This document shows, one piece after another, positions 26,406-34,363 of a DNA stretch of 64,000 nucleotides. Position 1 is the first letter of the stretch. Each line of letters begins with the position of its first letter. Origin of the DNA: DAOTTX01 sp034437515 (lineage in GTDB: Bacteria; Chloroflexota; Anaerolineae; Aggregatilineales; Phototrophicaceae); the NCBI GenBank assembly GCA_034437515.1, contig DAOTTX010000245.1:13201-77200 (forward strand), given 5' to 3'. The notes under the pieces were generated by a model. That model was not told the origin of the DNA, made no database searches, and saw only the letters and a list, made by a program, of their open reading frames with translations. The translations under genes and the position numbers were made by a program.

Positions 26406-27914
26406 ATGTGTGGCATTATTGGTGTTCATGGTCAAACCGAAGACCTGAAAGACTACCTAAGCCGAATCACTCATCGCGGCCCGGATGGGCAGCATACGAC
26501 TATTCAACATAACGCCGTGCTAGGCCATACCCGCCTCGCCATTGTCGATCTCGAAACCGGTGACCAGCCGCTGCAAACTGCCGATGGCAGTGCATGGCTT
26601 GTCGCCAACGGCGAGGTTTACAACCACGAGGCACTCCGCGCCGAGTACGACGATTACAACTATCTGACCGACTCCGACAGTGAGGTCATCCTCGCGTTGT
26701 ATGAAAAGCACGGCGCGGAAGCGGTACGCTACCTCGACGGCATGTTCGCCTTTGCGCTGGTTACTAAAGACGACCTGCTGCTGGCGCGTGATCCGCTGGG
26801 GATTAAGCCGCTGTACTATGGCTGGGACGGCGATACACTCTACTTCGGCTCCGAGATCAAGGCGTTGCAACATCTGGTTACGGAGATCGAAGAATTCCCG
26901 CCCGGTCACTGGTACACCCTCAAAGACGGCTTCACCCGTTACTACAATCTCGGTGAAAGCACACAAAACGCTGATGAACCCACCACCGAGATCGAACAAA
27001 TCTACGAGTCACTGCGTGAGGCTGTGGGCAAACGCCTGATGGCAGATGTGCCGGTCGGTGTGTTCCTCAGCGGCGGGCTGGATAGCTCCATCATCGCCGG
27101 GCTGGTCAGCCAGGCGCTGCCGCATGTGCATTCGTTCGCGGTCGGCTTTGAGGAAAGCGAAGACTTACAATACGCCCGTAAGGTCGCTGAGCATCTCGGC
27201 ACAGAGCATCACGAGTACATCTACACTGTCGAGGAGATGATCGAGGCGCTGCCGGATGTGATCTATCATCTGGAATCGTTTGATCCCTCGCTGGTGCGTA
27301 GTGCCATCCCGAACTATTTCCTCTCACGACTGGCGCGGCAGCATGTGACCGTCGTGCTTTCCGGCGAGGGCGCGGACGAACTCTATGCCGGGTACGAGTA
27401 CTACAAAACCATCGACACTGATGACCTTCACCGCGAGTTGGTCATGGCGACGGACGCACTGCACACCTCCAACCTGATCCGCTGCGACCGTATGTCAATG
27501 GCGCACAGCCTGGAAGCGCGAGTGCCGTTCCTTGATACGGCCTTCATCGACCTATCGTTCAAGGTGCCCATTGAGCAGAAAATCTACGGTGATGAACCCG
27601 TCGAGAAGTGGGCGCTGCGCAAGGCGTTCGAGCATCTCATCCCCGAAGAGGTGGTCTGGCGCGTCAAGAGCCAGTTCAGCAAAGGCGCGGGGTCATCACA
27701 CGTCTTCGATGAAATCGCCGAGCGCGACATCAGCGATGCGGACTTCGCCATGATGCAGCAGCACGTCCTCAAGGAAGCCGGGATCAAGATCGGCACGAAA
27801 GAGGAAATGTACTACTACCAGGTGTTCCGGCGCTTCTTCGATGTGCCTTCGGTCGGGCTGGTACAGCGTTGGCGCGGCGATGACGGCACTGCCGAAGCCC
27901 TGCAACTGAACTAA
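26406..27914 (+). CDS. asnB: Asparagine synthetase, glutamine-hydrolysing
   Basis: Converts aspartate, glutamine and ATP to asparagine in the cytoplasm. The correct start is the ATG at 26406, which puts the nucleophilic Cys at position 2 (MCGIIGVHG) after Met removal; the frame is open upstream to 26349. The Ntn glutaminase domain (1-190) has THRGPDG and LANGEVYNHE. The synthetase domain has the PPi loop FLSGGLDSS and the LSGEGADELYAGYEYY segment, and the C-terminal region EARVPFLDTAF is typical. The 502-residue length is a little shorter than E. coli AsnB. AGGAGC lies 15 bases upstream, rather far. The gene stands alone. Confidence 0.95.
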   Translation: MCGIIGVHGQTEDLKDYLSRITHRGPDGQHTTIQHNAVLGHTRLAIVDLETGDQPLQTADGSAWLVANGEVYNHEALRAEYDDYNYLTDSDSEVILALYEKHGAEAVRYLDGMFAFALVTKDDLLLARDPLGIKPLYYGWDGDTLYFGSEIKALQHLVTEIEEFPPGHWYTLKDGFTRYYNLGESTQNADEPTTEIEQIYESLREAVGKRLMADVPVGVFLSGGLDSSIIAGLVSQALPHVHSFAVGFEESEDLQYARKVAEHLGTEHHEYIYTVEEMIEALPDVIYHLESFDPSLVRSAIPNYFLSRLARQHVTVVLSGEGADELYAGYEYYKTIDTDDLHRELVMATDALHTSNLIRCDRMSMAHSLEARVPFLDTAFIDLSFKVPIEQKIYGDEPVEKWALRKAFEHLIPEEVVWRVKSQFSKGAGSSHVFDEIAERDISDADFAMMQQHVLKEAGIKIGTKEEMYYYQVFRRFFDVPSVGLVQRWRGDDGTAEALQLN

Positions 27915-27928
27915 CAGCGTATTTTCTG

Positions 27929-27952
27929 CGGCGGCGGGGCTTCTCGCCGCCG
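27929..27952. terminator. GC hairpin after asnB
   Basis: An 8-bp stem CGGCGGCG/CGCCGCCG (27929-27936 with 27945-27952) lies 14 bases after the stop codon. There is no T tract, so termination strength is uncertain. Confidence 0.45.
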
Positions 27953-28130
27953 GAGCGTTGGTCTGCTCACGCATATCAGATCACCATATATCGCCTCATG
28001 CGCCACACTTCCCAATAGATCAATCATTGAGGTCTCATCAGAAACGCTCTGTGCGATTAAACCGCGCTAAAGGCAAAATGCTGCGCTATAATAAGCTCTA
28101 CGCAACTAAAAACGAGGGTGTAAACGACCG

Positions 28131-28763
28131 ATGGTTGAATTTATCGAAAGCATTGTACTCAGCCAGCTTCTAGTTTTCCTGCTGTTGATGGGCATTTTGC
28201 TGTCGCTGACGCAATGGGCATGGCGCGAAAAAGAATACGCCGGGTACGCGCTCGGCTGGTTGGTCGGCATTCTGTTAATTCTGATGTATGGGTCGTTGAC
28301 GGGCGGCATTTCCACACCCGCAGAAAACACGGACGACTTCGATCTTTCATTTTTCACCGTCGTGATTCCGTCGTTCTTCGGGATCATCACCGGTTACGGT
28401 GTGCTTTACTTTTTGGAGGCATTTCGCGGTAGTGGGCAGAACCGGCGGCGGTCGCTGACCATCGCCATCCTCACCACGTTGGATGTCTTTTTGCTGTACA
28501 TAGTCTTTGACCTTTCCGGGCAGGCCAGCCGCATCATCGGCATCTTCGCGCTGGGATTTGCCATCGGCGCATTGTTCAACCGCGTGCTTGACAGTACAGC
28601 CGTCCCTACACGCGGTCAGTTTGAAACCCGCGACGAGCAAGGCCCGCGTATGCAGCCCTTCGAGGAGGGGCCGCCCTCCGGCAACCGGCAACCGCCGAGT
28701 ATTGACCCCAACCGTGACCGCTTCGATAACCTGCGCCGCCCTCCGCCGGATCGCCGGCGTTAA
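28131..28763 (+). CDS. Hypothetical membrane protein with a disordered C-terminus
   Basis: A 210-residue protein with about five hydrophobic segments in the first 150 residues (LLVFLLLMGILLSLTQWAW, GYALGWLVGILLILMYG, FTVVIPSFFGIITGYGVL, ILTTLDVFLLYIVFDL, IIGIFALGFAIGALF). The last 60 residues are Pro/Arg-rich and disordered. A GAGGGTG ribosome site is present, and a TATAAT hexamer lies at 28088-28093 without a clear -35. The stop codon overlaps that of the convergent MTHFR fusion gene. No family or function is recognised. Confidence 0.75.
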   Translation: MVEFIESIVLSQLLVFLLLMGILLSLTQWAWREKEYAGYALGWLVGILLILMYGSLTGGISTPAENTDDFDLSFFTVVIPSFFGIITGYGVLYFLEAFRGSGQNRRRSLTIAILTTLDVFLLYIVFDLSGQASRIIGIFALGFAIGALFNRVLDSTAVPTRGQFETRDEQGPRMQPFEEGPPSGNRQPPSIDPNRDRFDNLRRPPPDRRR

Positions 28764-30640
28764 GCCATCACCGGCACGGCATCGACGACTTCAGCCGCGA
28801 GGTGATACTTCCCGAACGCCGGGATGACATACGCGCCAGCGACCATCCCCGCCACGTCTCGCAGCAATTCCTGGGCGATGCGTACCCCTTCCTGCGGGGC
28901 GTCGTCGCCGGCGTCCTCGATACGCTTCATAATATGCGGCGGGATGTTGATCCCCGGCACCTCATTATGTAAGAACTGCGCATGTCGCAGACTGTACAAC
29001 GGCAGAATACCCATCAGCACCGGCAGACGGAAGGTTTCGCCGGTGATTTCCTCGTAGCGTCGCAAGAATTGCTCGACTTTACGCGGATCAAACACAGATT
29101 GACCGAGCGCAAAATCCGCCCCGGCGTCCTGCTTTTTGACCGTCAGCTTGATCTCACGTTCGAGGTCGTCTGCGAACATATTCAACGCACACCCGACGGT
29201 GAAGGCGGTCGGCTGTCCGATACTGCTACCGGCCATGTCCTCGCCGTTGTTCATCTTCTGTTTGATGAGGCCAATTAGCTTGGACGGCACAATGTCGTAT
29301 TGATCCATCGCTTCGGGATAGTCGCCGATTTTGGTGGGGTCACCCATTGTGACGAAAAGATTACGCAGGTCAAGCGCGTGTGCCGCCAGCAGATCACCCT
29401 GTACGCGCAGCAGGTTGCGCCCGCGTGTGGGGAAGTGCAGCACGGTTTCCATGCCGACCTGCGTGTTGAGCAGGTGCGCCACCGCCCAGGGACTCATACG
29501 CATCCGGGCGGCGGGGGTGTCTGCCACGTCGAGCAGATCGGCCCCGGCATCCCGTAGCAACCGGGCGCTTTCCAGCAGATTATCGACCGCGTAGCTGCGC
29601 GGCGGTGCCATCTCTACGGTGACGGTGAACTTCCCGGCGGTGAGGCGCTGCGCCAATGTGGTCGGCAGTGCCGGGAGCTTGTCACTCGCTTCTTGTTTGT
29701 TGTCGATAATCTCAATAAAGGCGGCGATGCGCTGCGGGTCGTCCAACGCTTCGCGCATGGCGGCGATGTGGTCGGGTGTGGTGCCACAGCACCCGCCGAT
29801 GATCGATGCGCCAATCGCTTTAAACGTCAGCGCGTAGTCGCCGAAGTAATCCGCCGTCGCCGGGTACATAATGCGCCCGGCGCTGGCTTCGGGGAAACCG
29901 GCGTTGGGCATCGCGGAAAAACGCGCTTCCGGTACGGCATCGCGCATCTTTTGCAGTATCCCGGCGATCTGGTTAGGGCCGGTGCTGCAATTGACGCCGA
30001 TCACGTCCGCACCAGCGCGATGTAGCTCACTGGCGACCCGCGCCGGGGTAAAGCCGAGCATGGTGCGGTCGTCCGGCGCAAACGTCATCTGGCAGATGAC
30101 CGGCAGTGCGACCTCGTCGTTCAGCCGTACCGACTTGACGACTTCCAGCGCGGTCAAAATCTCGTCGTGGTCGGTGAACGTCTCCAGCAGCAGCACATCG
30201 ACACCGGCTTTGACCAGTGCGCGGATCTGCTGCACAAACGCGGTACGCATTTCCACCTCGTTGATGCGTCCGTAAGGCCGCATCCGTATCCCCAACGGGC
30301 CGACCGACCCGGCGATGTACACATCATCGCGTCCACTGGCGGCGATGGCACGCTTGGCGATCTCCACAGCGGTGGTGTTAACCGCTTCGACCTTGTCACC
30401 CAGGCCGTACTCATTGAGCTTATAACGGTTCGCGCCGAAGGTGTTGGTTTCAATTAAACGGGCACCGGCGTCGATGTAATCACGATGAACCTGCTCGATC
30501 ATCGCCGGTTCGGACATATTCAAAACGTCGAAGCAAGCGTCAATCGCCGCGCCGCGCTGGTGAAGCAGAGTCCCCATCGCACCATCGGCGATGAGCGGAA
30601 TTTCTTGTTGAAGGGCCGTCAGGAAGGGGGGCTTTGGCAT
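28760..30640 (-). CDS. Bifunctional homocysteine S-methyltransferase / methylenetetrahydrofolate reductase
   Basis: A 626-residue fusion in one-carbon and methionine metabolism. The N-terminal homocysteine methyltransferase domain (about 5-310) begins IADGAMGTLLHQRG and has the zinc ligands in GVNCSTGP and IGGCCGTTPDH. The C-terminal domain (about 335-625) is methylene-THF reductase-like: TVEMAPPRS, LLDVADTPAARM, LFVTMGDPTK, FTVGCALN and LGQSVFDP. The architecture matches B. subtilis YitJ-like proteins. It could make 5-methyl-THF and pass the methyl group to homocysteine; whether the methyl donor is a folate or an S-methyl compound is not settled for this architecture. No cobalamin domain is visible. 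No SAM riboswitch was seen upstream. Confidence 0.93.
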   Translation of the reverse strand: MPKPPFLTALQQEIPLIADGAMGTLLHQRGAAIDACFDVLNMSEPAMIEQVHRDYIDAGARLIETNTFGANRYKLNEYGLGDKVEAVNTTAVEIAKRAIAASGRDDVYIAGSVGPLGIRMRPYGRINEVEMRTAFVQQIRALVKAGVDVLLLETFTDHDEILTALEVVKSVRLNDEVALPVICQMTFAPDDRTMLGFTPARVASELHRAGADVIGVNCSTGPNQIAGILQKMRDAVPEARFSAMPNAGFPEASAGRIMYPATADYFGDYALTFKAIGASIIGGCCGTTPDHIAAMREALDDPQRIAAFIEIIDNKQEASDKLPALPTTLAQRLTAGKFTVTVEMAPPRSYAVDNLLESARLLRDAGADLLDVADTPAARMRMSPWAVAHLLNTQVGMETVLHFPTRGRNLLRVQGDLLAAHALDLRNLFVTMGDPTKIGDYPEAMDQYDIVPSKLIGLIKQKMNNGEDMAGSSIGQPTAFTVGCALNMFADDLEREIKLTVKKQDAGADFALGQSVFDPRKVEQFLRRYEEITGETFRLPVLMGILPLYSLRHAQFLHNEVPGINIPPHIMKRIEDAGDDAPQEGVRIAQELLRDVAGMVAGAYVIPAFGKYHLAAEVVDAVPVMA

Positions 30641-30706
30641 ACGTTAATCCTCTTTCTTAGTCGCTGTTAGAAGAATACCGGATACTCCGGCATCTGACCA
30701 GACCGC

Positions 30707-31129
30707 TTAGAAGTTCGCCAGATCAGGCGCACATTCCATCGTGTGGATGATAAACGTGCCTTCGGGGTCGGATGCTGGCATCAAGCGCCACGTCGGTAAC
30801 CCCACACCGGAGCGACGGCGGCGGTCTTCGTCTTCCAGTTCGCTTTCGTTCTCTAAATACCAGTTGCGGATGTCAATCTGTGTGTCTGGCGAATAATAGA
30901 CCAGTGTCGTATCACCGATGCCGAAGCGTTGAAACAGCGTATCCACATCGGAATCAATCAATTCGGAATTAGGCTACTGCGGCAACCACAAGTCCGCATC
31001 TCGTATGCAGCGATATTCTACCGCGCCGTAAATCATACCGCTGCACGCGATGACACCGAGCACGATCAACACCATGACAATCGCACAACCACGCGACGAG
31101 TAGCGACTTTCTGAACGGTCAACGTACAT
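30707..31129 (-). pseudogene. Small membrane-anchored protein gene interrupted by an in-frame TAG
   Basis: From an ATG at 31129 the minus-strand frame runs 51 codons, meets TAG at 30976-30974, then continues open in the same frame for 89 codons to a TAA at 30707. The first part has a polar start (MYVDRSESRYSSRG) and one transmembrane helix (AIVMVLIVLGVIACSGMIYG), ending LWLPQ. The second part reads as normal protein (DTTLVYYSPDTQIDIRNWY, GVGLPTWRLMPASDPEGTF). Removing one stop would give a 140-residue bitopic protein, so this is most likely a gene broken by a single substitution. Alternatives are a sequencing error, amber read-through, or two genes, the second starting at a TTG at 30961. No homologue is recognised. 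It lies between the lysE-type gene and the MTHFR fusion, all on one strand. Confidence 0.6.
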
Positions 31130-31242
31130 AATTATCCTAACGTCATCAGTTACAAGATGTTCTATCCTACAAGAAAATCCCCGGATGGCAATTTAGAAAC
31201 GTGCCAACCTGGGCGCACACTACGACCGGTAAAAGGGCAAGT

Positions 31243-31878
31243 TTAACGCGGTTCTAGCGCGAGGTGCAAGCCGAGGCCAATCAGCACTAACCCGCTGACC
31301 GCTTCCAACGCTTGCCGTGTGCGGGGACGGGTCAGCGCCTCGCGCACGGTGTTGATCGCCAGGGTGACGCCTGAGAGCCAGATCACCCCAAAGACGAAGT
31401 GAATGCACGCCAGCAGCACAGATTTCACCAGCACCGGATCACCGGGGTTGAGGAACTGCGGCAGAAACGCGAGATAGAACACCGCCACCTTCGGGTTCAA
31501 CACGTTGGTGATAACCCCCTCACGATAGGCTTGCGTCAGCGTGCGTGTTTCCATATGCGTGGTGTTGAGGTCGTGCGCGTCCGTGTCGCTGCGCCAGAAT
31601 CCCCAGACCGACCGCACGCCGAGGTAAATCAAGTAGACTGCGCCTAACGTCTTCACCAGCATAAACGCCTGCGCGGATTGCAGCAGGATGACCGAAAGAC
31701 CGAGGCCGGAAAGCGCCGCGTGGATCAGCAAGCCAGAGCAGACGCCGAACACGGTCAGGAAACCGGCACCGCGTCCATAAGCCAGCACATTTTTAATCAC
31801 CATCATCGTATCCGCACCGGGCGTAATGGTTAACAGCGCGACCGCCCCGGCGAACGCCAGCACCTGTGGGTCAATCAT
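31243..31878 (-). CDS. LysE/RhtB-family amino-acid exporter
   Basis: A 211-residue inner-membrane protein with about six helices. The N-terminus (LAFAGAVALLTITPGADTMMVIKN) matches the LysE signature, in which the TPGP-like element reads TPGA. The paired GRGAGFLTVFGVCSGLLIH and LVKTLGAVYLIYLGVRS segments are also typical, as is NVLNPKVAVFYLAFLPQF. Family members export lysine, homoserine, threonine or related metabolites; the substrate is not predictable. It starts 40 bases after the stop of the rhomboid gene on the same strand and is probably co-transcribed with it. Confidence 0.9.
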   Translation of the reverse strand: MIDPQVLAFAGAVALLTITPGADTMMVIKNVLAYGRGAGFLTVFGVCSGLLIHAALSGLGLSVILLQSAQAFMLVKTLGAVYLIYLGVRSVWGFWRSDTDAHDLNTTHMETRTLTQAYREGVITNVLNPKVAVFYLAFLPQFLNPGDPVLVKSVLLACIHFVFGVIWLSGVTLAINTVREALTRPRTRQALEAVSGLVLIGLGLHLALEPR

Positions 31879-31918
31879 CGCCGGTTAAAATCCGCGTTGT
31901 AAACGTGCGTCCGTTCCA

Positions 31919-32761
31919 TCAGGTCAGCACCGTTGCGATGATCAGCAGCAGCAACAGGCCGGAGAAGTAAGCGATTGCAGCCTGATAATTTTGCTCCAAT
32001 GGGTTGACGTCCACGGCCTCGAAGTTTGTTTCGGTGTTGGCTTTGCGCTGCAACATAAACAACGGCCCAAGATACCACGTTATCAGCATCCCACCGAGCA
32101 GACCGCCCAGATGCCCCCAGTTATCAATCGAGACACCCGTGTCACTGAAACTGGTGAGGATGCCGTAAGCGAAGTTGATCCCGCCGATGATAATCAACTG
32201 GCGTAACTGGCGCTGTGCCATCTCCCCAAACAGCTTACGATGCTTGTAGAGAAACACAATCTGCGCCCCGAAGATGGCAAACACCGCGCCTGATGCCCCT
32301 ACCGAAACCACACTCGCCGGGTTGAAGATCACACTCAACACCGAACCGCCCAACCCGCCGAGGAAATAGATCAGCACGTAGCGCGGTGTGCCGAAGAACG
32401 CCTCGACCGTCTGCCCGATGGCCCACAGCGCATACATATTGAAGAAGATATGCGCGATGTTGGCGTGTAGGAACATCGCGGTAAACAAGCGGTGGAACTC
32501 CCCTTCTTCCAAGACGGCGATTTTGTTGGTCGCACCCCACGCATACGCATCGGCGCGTTGCAACTCGGTGACGAGGAAGAACATCACCACGAACACCAGC
32601 GCGTTGATGCCGATCAAGACATTGGTCGCAATCGGACGACCCAGCGGGATGTGCAGTGTGCCGCGCTGGCTGCTGCCTTCGCCCCCGGCGGGACGTGGTG
32701 GCGGTGCAGGGCGCTCTAGCGGGTGTGATTTGCGCGGTTTTTCTTCGTTTGGAGAGGACAT
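31919..32761 (-). CDS. Rhomboid-family intramembrane serine protease
   Basis: A 280-residue membrane protease that cleaves transmembrane substrates. A Pro/Arg-rich cytoplasmic tail (1-45) leads into six or seven helices. The catalytic dyad is visible: Ser in GASGAVFAIFGA and His in NWGHLGGLLGG, with the oxyanion motif HANIAHIFFNMYALW (Asn conserved). An extra helix at the C-terminus (AAIAYFSGLLLLLIIATVL) gives a 6+1 arrangement. The extracytoplasmic L1 region (about 70-95) contains DAYAWGATNK. Followed by the LysE-type gene. Natural substrates are unknown. Confidence 0.92.
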   Translation of the reverse strand: MSSPNEEKPRKSHPLERPAPPPRPAGGEGSSQRGTLHIPLGRPIATNVLIGINALVFVVMFFLVTELQRADAYAWGATNKIAVLEEGEFHRLFTAMFLHANIAHIFFNMYALWAIGQTVEAFFGTPRYVLIYFLGGLGGSVLSVIFNPASVVSVGASGAVFAIFGAQIVFLYKHRKLFGEMAQRQLRQLIIIGGINFAYGILTSFSDTGVSIDNWGHLGGLLGGMLITWYLGPLFMLQRKANTETNFEAVDVNPLEQNYQAAIAYFSGLLLLLIIATVLT

Positions 32762-32831
32762 ATTTCAATTCGATTCTAACGTTCATACGATATAGTATCT
32801 CAACGATAGCACACATTGCGAGGAAAGCAGA

Positions 32832-33224
32832 ATGCCCGCTTATGATTATCGCTGCAAGGATTGCGGCAATCGTTTCTCACTATTTTACAAAACCTACACC
32901 GCTTATGACGATGCAACACCCACCTGCCCGGAATGCGATAGTGCGGCGCTCTCTCGTTTGATCGGGCAGATCAACATGCAAGCCCCGTCGCAGGATTTCA
33001 GCAAGATGTCATCTAATGAGATGCTTTCTGTGATGGAGTCGGGCGATTCACGGCAGGTCGGGGAGATGTTCCAGCAGGTCGGCGGTGCCGATCCGCGCCT
33101 GGGCAAAGACTACCACGACGCGACGCAAAAACTGCTCAAGGGCGAGAGCATGGATAAAGTCGAGCATGATCTAAGCGACAAGCAGCAATCGAAAAAATCG
33201 TCGCCGGGTTCTGCCGGGGAATAG
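32832..33224 (+). CDS. FmdB-family zinc-ribbon protein
   Basis: A 130-residue protein whose first ~45 residues are the FmdB/CxxC_CxxC_SSSS zinc ribbon: MPAYDYRCKDCGNRFSLFY and TCPECDSAALSRLIG supply four Cys ligands. The rest is polar and probably helical with a disordered Ser/Lys-rich end. FmdB proteins are often labelled regulators, but their role is unproven. GAGGAAA precedes the ATG. It is divergent from the rhomboid gene and followed 73 bases later by a response regulator. Confidence 0.88.
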   Translation: MPAYDYRCKDCGNRFSLFYKTYTAYDDATPTCPECDSAALSRLIGQINMQAPSQDFSKMSSNEMLSVMESGDSRQVGEMFQQVGGADPRLGKDYHDATQKLLKGESMDKVEHDLSDKQQSKKSSPGSAGE

Positions 33225-33297
33225 TTGCCACCACCACCACGACAGCTTAAAATGGAACATAGATCGAAGAATATGCACCCAACGAGGAGCCTTTACC

Positions 33298-33702
33298 GTG
33301 TCAACCTGGATGGTCATCGAAGACGAACCGGATCTCTACGAGATGGTGCTGGCAATGTACGACATGATGGGCGTGAATGGCCTCTCTTTTGTGGATGGTG
33401 AGGAGGTCATCGCATGGTTGGAAGAAGTCGAGAGCGGCAATTACACCGAGGAACTGCCCGAACTGGCGCTGCTTGACATTCGCCTGCCGGGGAAGATGGA
33501 CGGTTTGCAGGTCGGTCAGCGCATCCGCCAGAGCCAGCACCTGAAAGCCATGCCCATCATCCTGATGACGGCTTATAAGATGTCCCCCATGCAAGAGCAA
33601 GAGGCCATCGAAACCGTCGATGCGGCGGTGCTGCTCTATAAGCCGTTGCCGGGTTACGAGCAGCTCCACGACTTATTTCACAAGGTCATTGAGGGCGGTT
33701 AG
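33298..33702 (+). CDS. Single-domain response regulator
   Basis: A 134-residue stand-alone receiver domain without an output domain. Visible landmarks are the acidic pair in VIEDEPDL, the phosphoacceptor Asp in LALLDIRLPG (about residue 59), Thr in IILMTAYK and the conserved Lys in LLYKPLP. It starts with GTG at 33298, behind GAGGAG. It probably works by protein-protein contact or in a phosphorelay; the partner kinase is not nearby, the only one in the window being at its left edge. Its stop overlaps the tmk stop by four bases. Confidence 0.9.
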   Translation: MSTWMVIEDEPDLYEMVLAMYDMMGVNGLSFVDGEEVIAWLEEVESGNYTEELPELALLDIRLPGKMDGLQVGQRIRQSQHLKAMPIILMTAYKMSPMQEQEAIETVDAAVLLYKPLPGYEQLHDLFHKVIEGG

Positions 33703-34361
33703 TTGTGTCGTCCGTCGGCGTAGCGCAGGCGGGGCAGGTCGAGATACTCTGAGAGTGTCTTGCGAATCTCCCCCTGGATGGCTTCCGGCGTGCCAGCGGC
33801 GCTGATCTCCGTGAAACGGGCTGGCTCCGCGAGTCGTAGTTCGCGGTAGCCCTTATACACACGCTCGTGAAATTCCAGGTTCATATCATCGAGCCGGTTC
33901 CAATCCTCACCGAAGAGCGTGCCCTTCGCCCGGCGGCGCAGCGCCGCCGCCGGCGTGAGTTCCAGCAGCAGCGTGACATCCGGCAAAAGGCCGCCGGTGG
34001 CGAAGCTAATCACATTTTTGAGCGCCTTCAGGCTGAGGCCGTGCCCGTAGCCCTGGTAGGCCAACGTCGAATCGATGTAGCGATCACAGATCACAACGCC
34101 GCCGCCTTCGAGGTGTGGGTTAATCACCTCCGCGACAAGCTGCGCCCGTGACGCACAGAACAGCAACAGTTCGGTGCGGGCGTGCATATCGACATTTTCC
34201 ATGTTATCCAGCAAAATCTCGCGCACCTGATTCCCGATAGATGTACCGCCGGGTTCGCGGGTATAAAGCACGTCATAGCCGCATTGTTCGAGGTAATCAA
34301 CGGTCAGGCGGGCCTGCGTGGTCTTGCCACTACCATCGACGCCTTCAAAGGTAATAAACAT
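33699..34361 (-). CDS. tmk: Thymidylate kinase
   Basis: Phosphorylates dTMP to dTDP with ATP in DNA precursor synthesis. The true start is the ATG at 34361 (220 residues); upstream frame sequence is an Arg/Gly-rich shadow of the preceding gene's Glu/Asp-rich end. Motifs: P-loop FEGVDGSGKTTQ, the DR(E/Q)P-type TREPGGTSIG, VVICDRYIDSTLAYQG and the LID GTLFGEDWNRLDD. The start lies two bases after the stop of the upstream lipoprotein gene, and that gene's GAGGACGAG end serves as the ribosome site, so translation is coupled. Confidence 0.95.
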   Translation of the reverse strand: MFITFEGVDGSGKTTQARLTVDYLEQCGYDVLYTREPGGTSIGNQVREILLDNMENVDMHARTELLLFCASRAQLVAEVINPHLEGGGVVICDRYIDSTLAYQGYGHGLSLKALKNVISFATGGLLPDVTLLLELTPAAALRRRAKGTLFGEDWNRLDDMNLEFHERVYKGYRELRLAEPARFTEISAAGTPEAIQGEIRKTLSEYLDLPRLRYADGRHN

Positions 34362-34363
34362 GA

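Noticed and set aside
30707..30961. Independent 84-residue gene starting with TTG
   Set aside because: The same frame continues upstream through the TAG to a proper ATG and membrane helix, so a broken single gene is the better reading.
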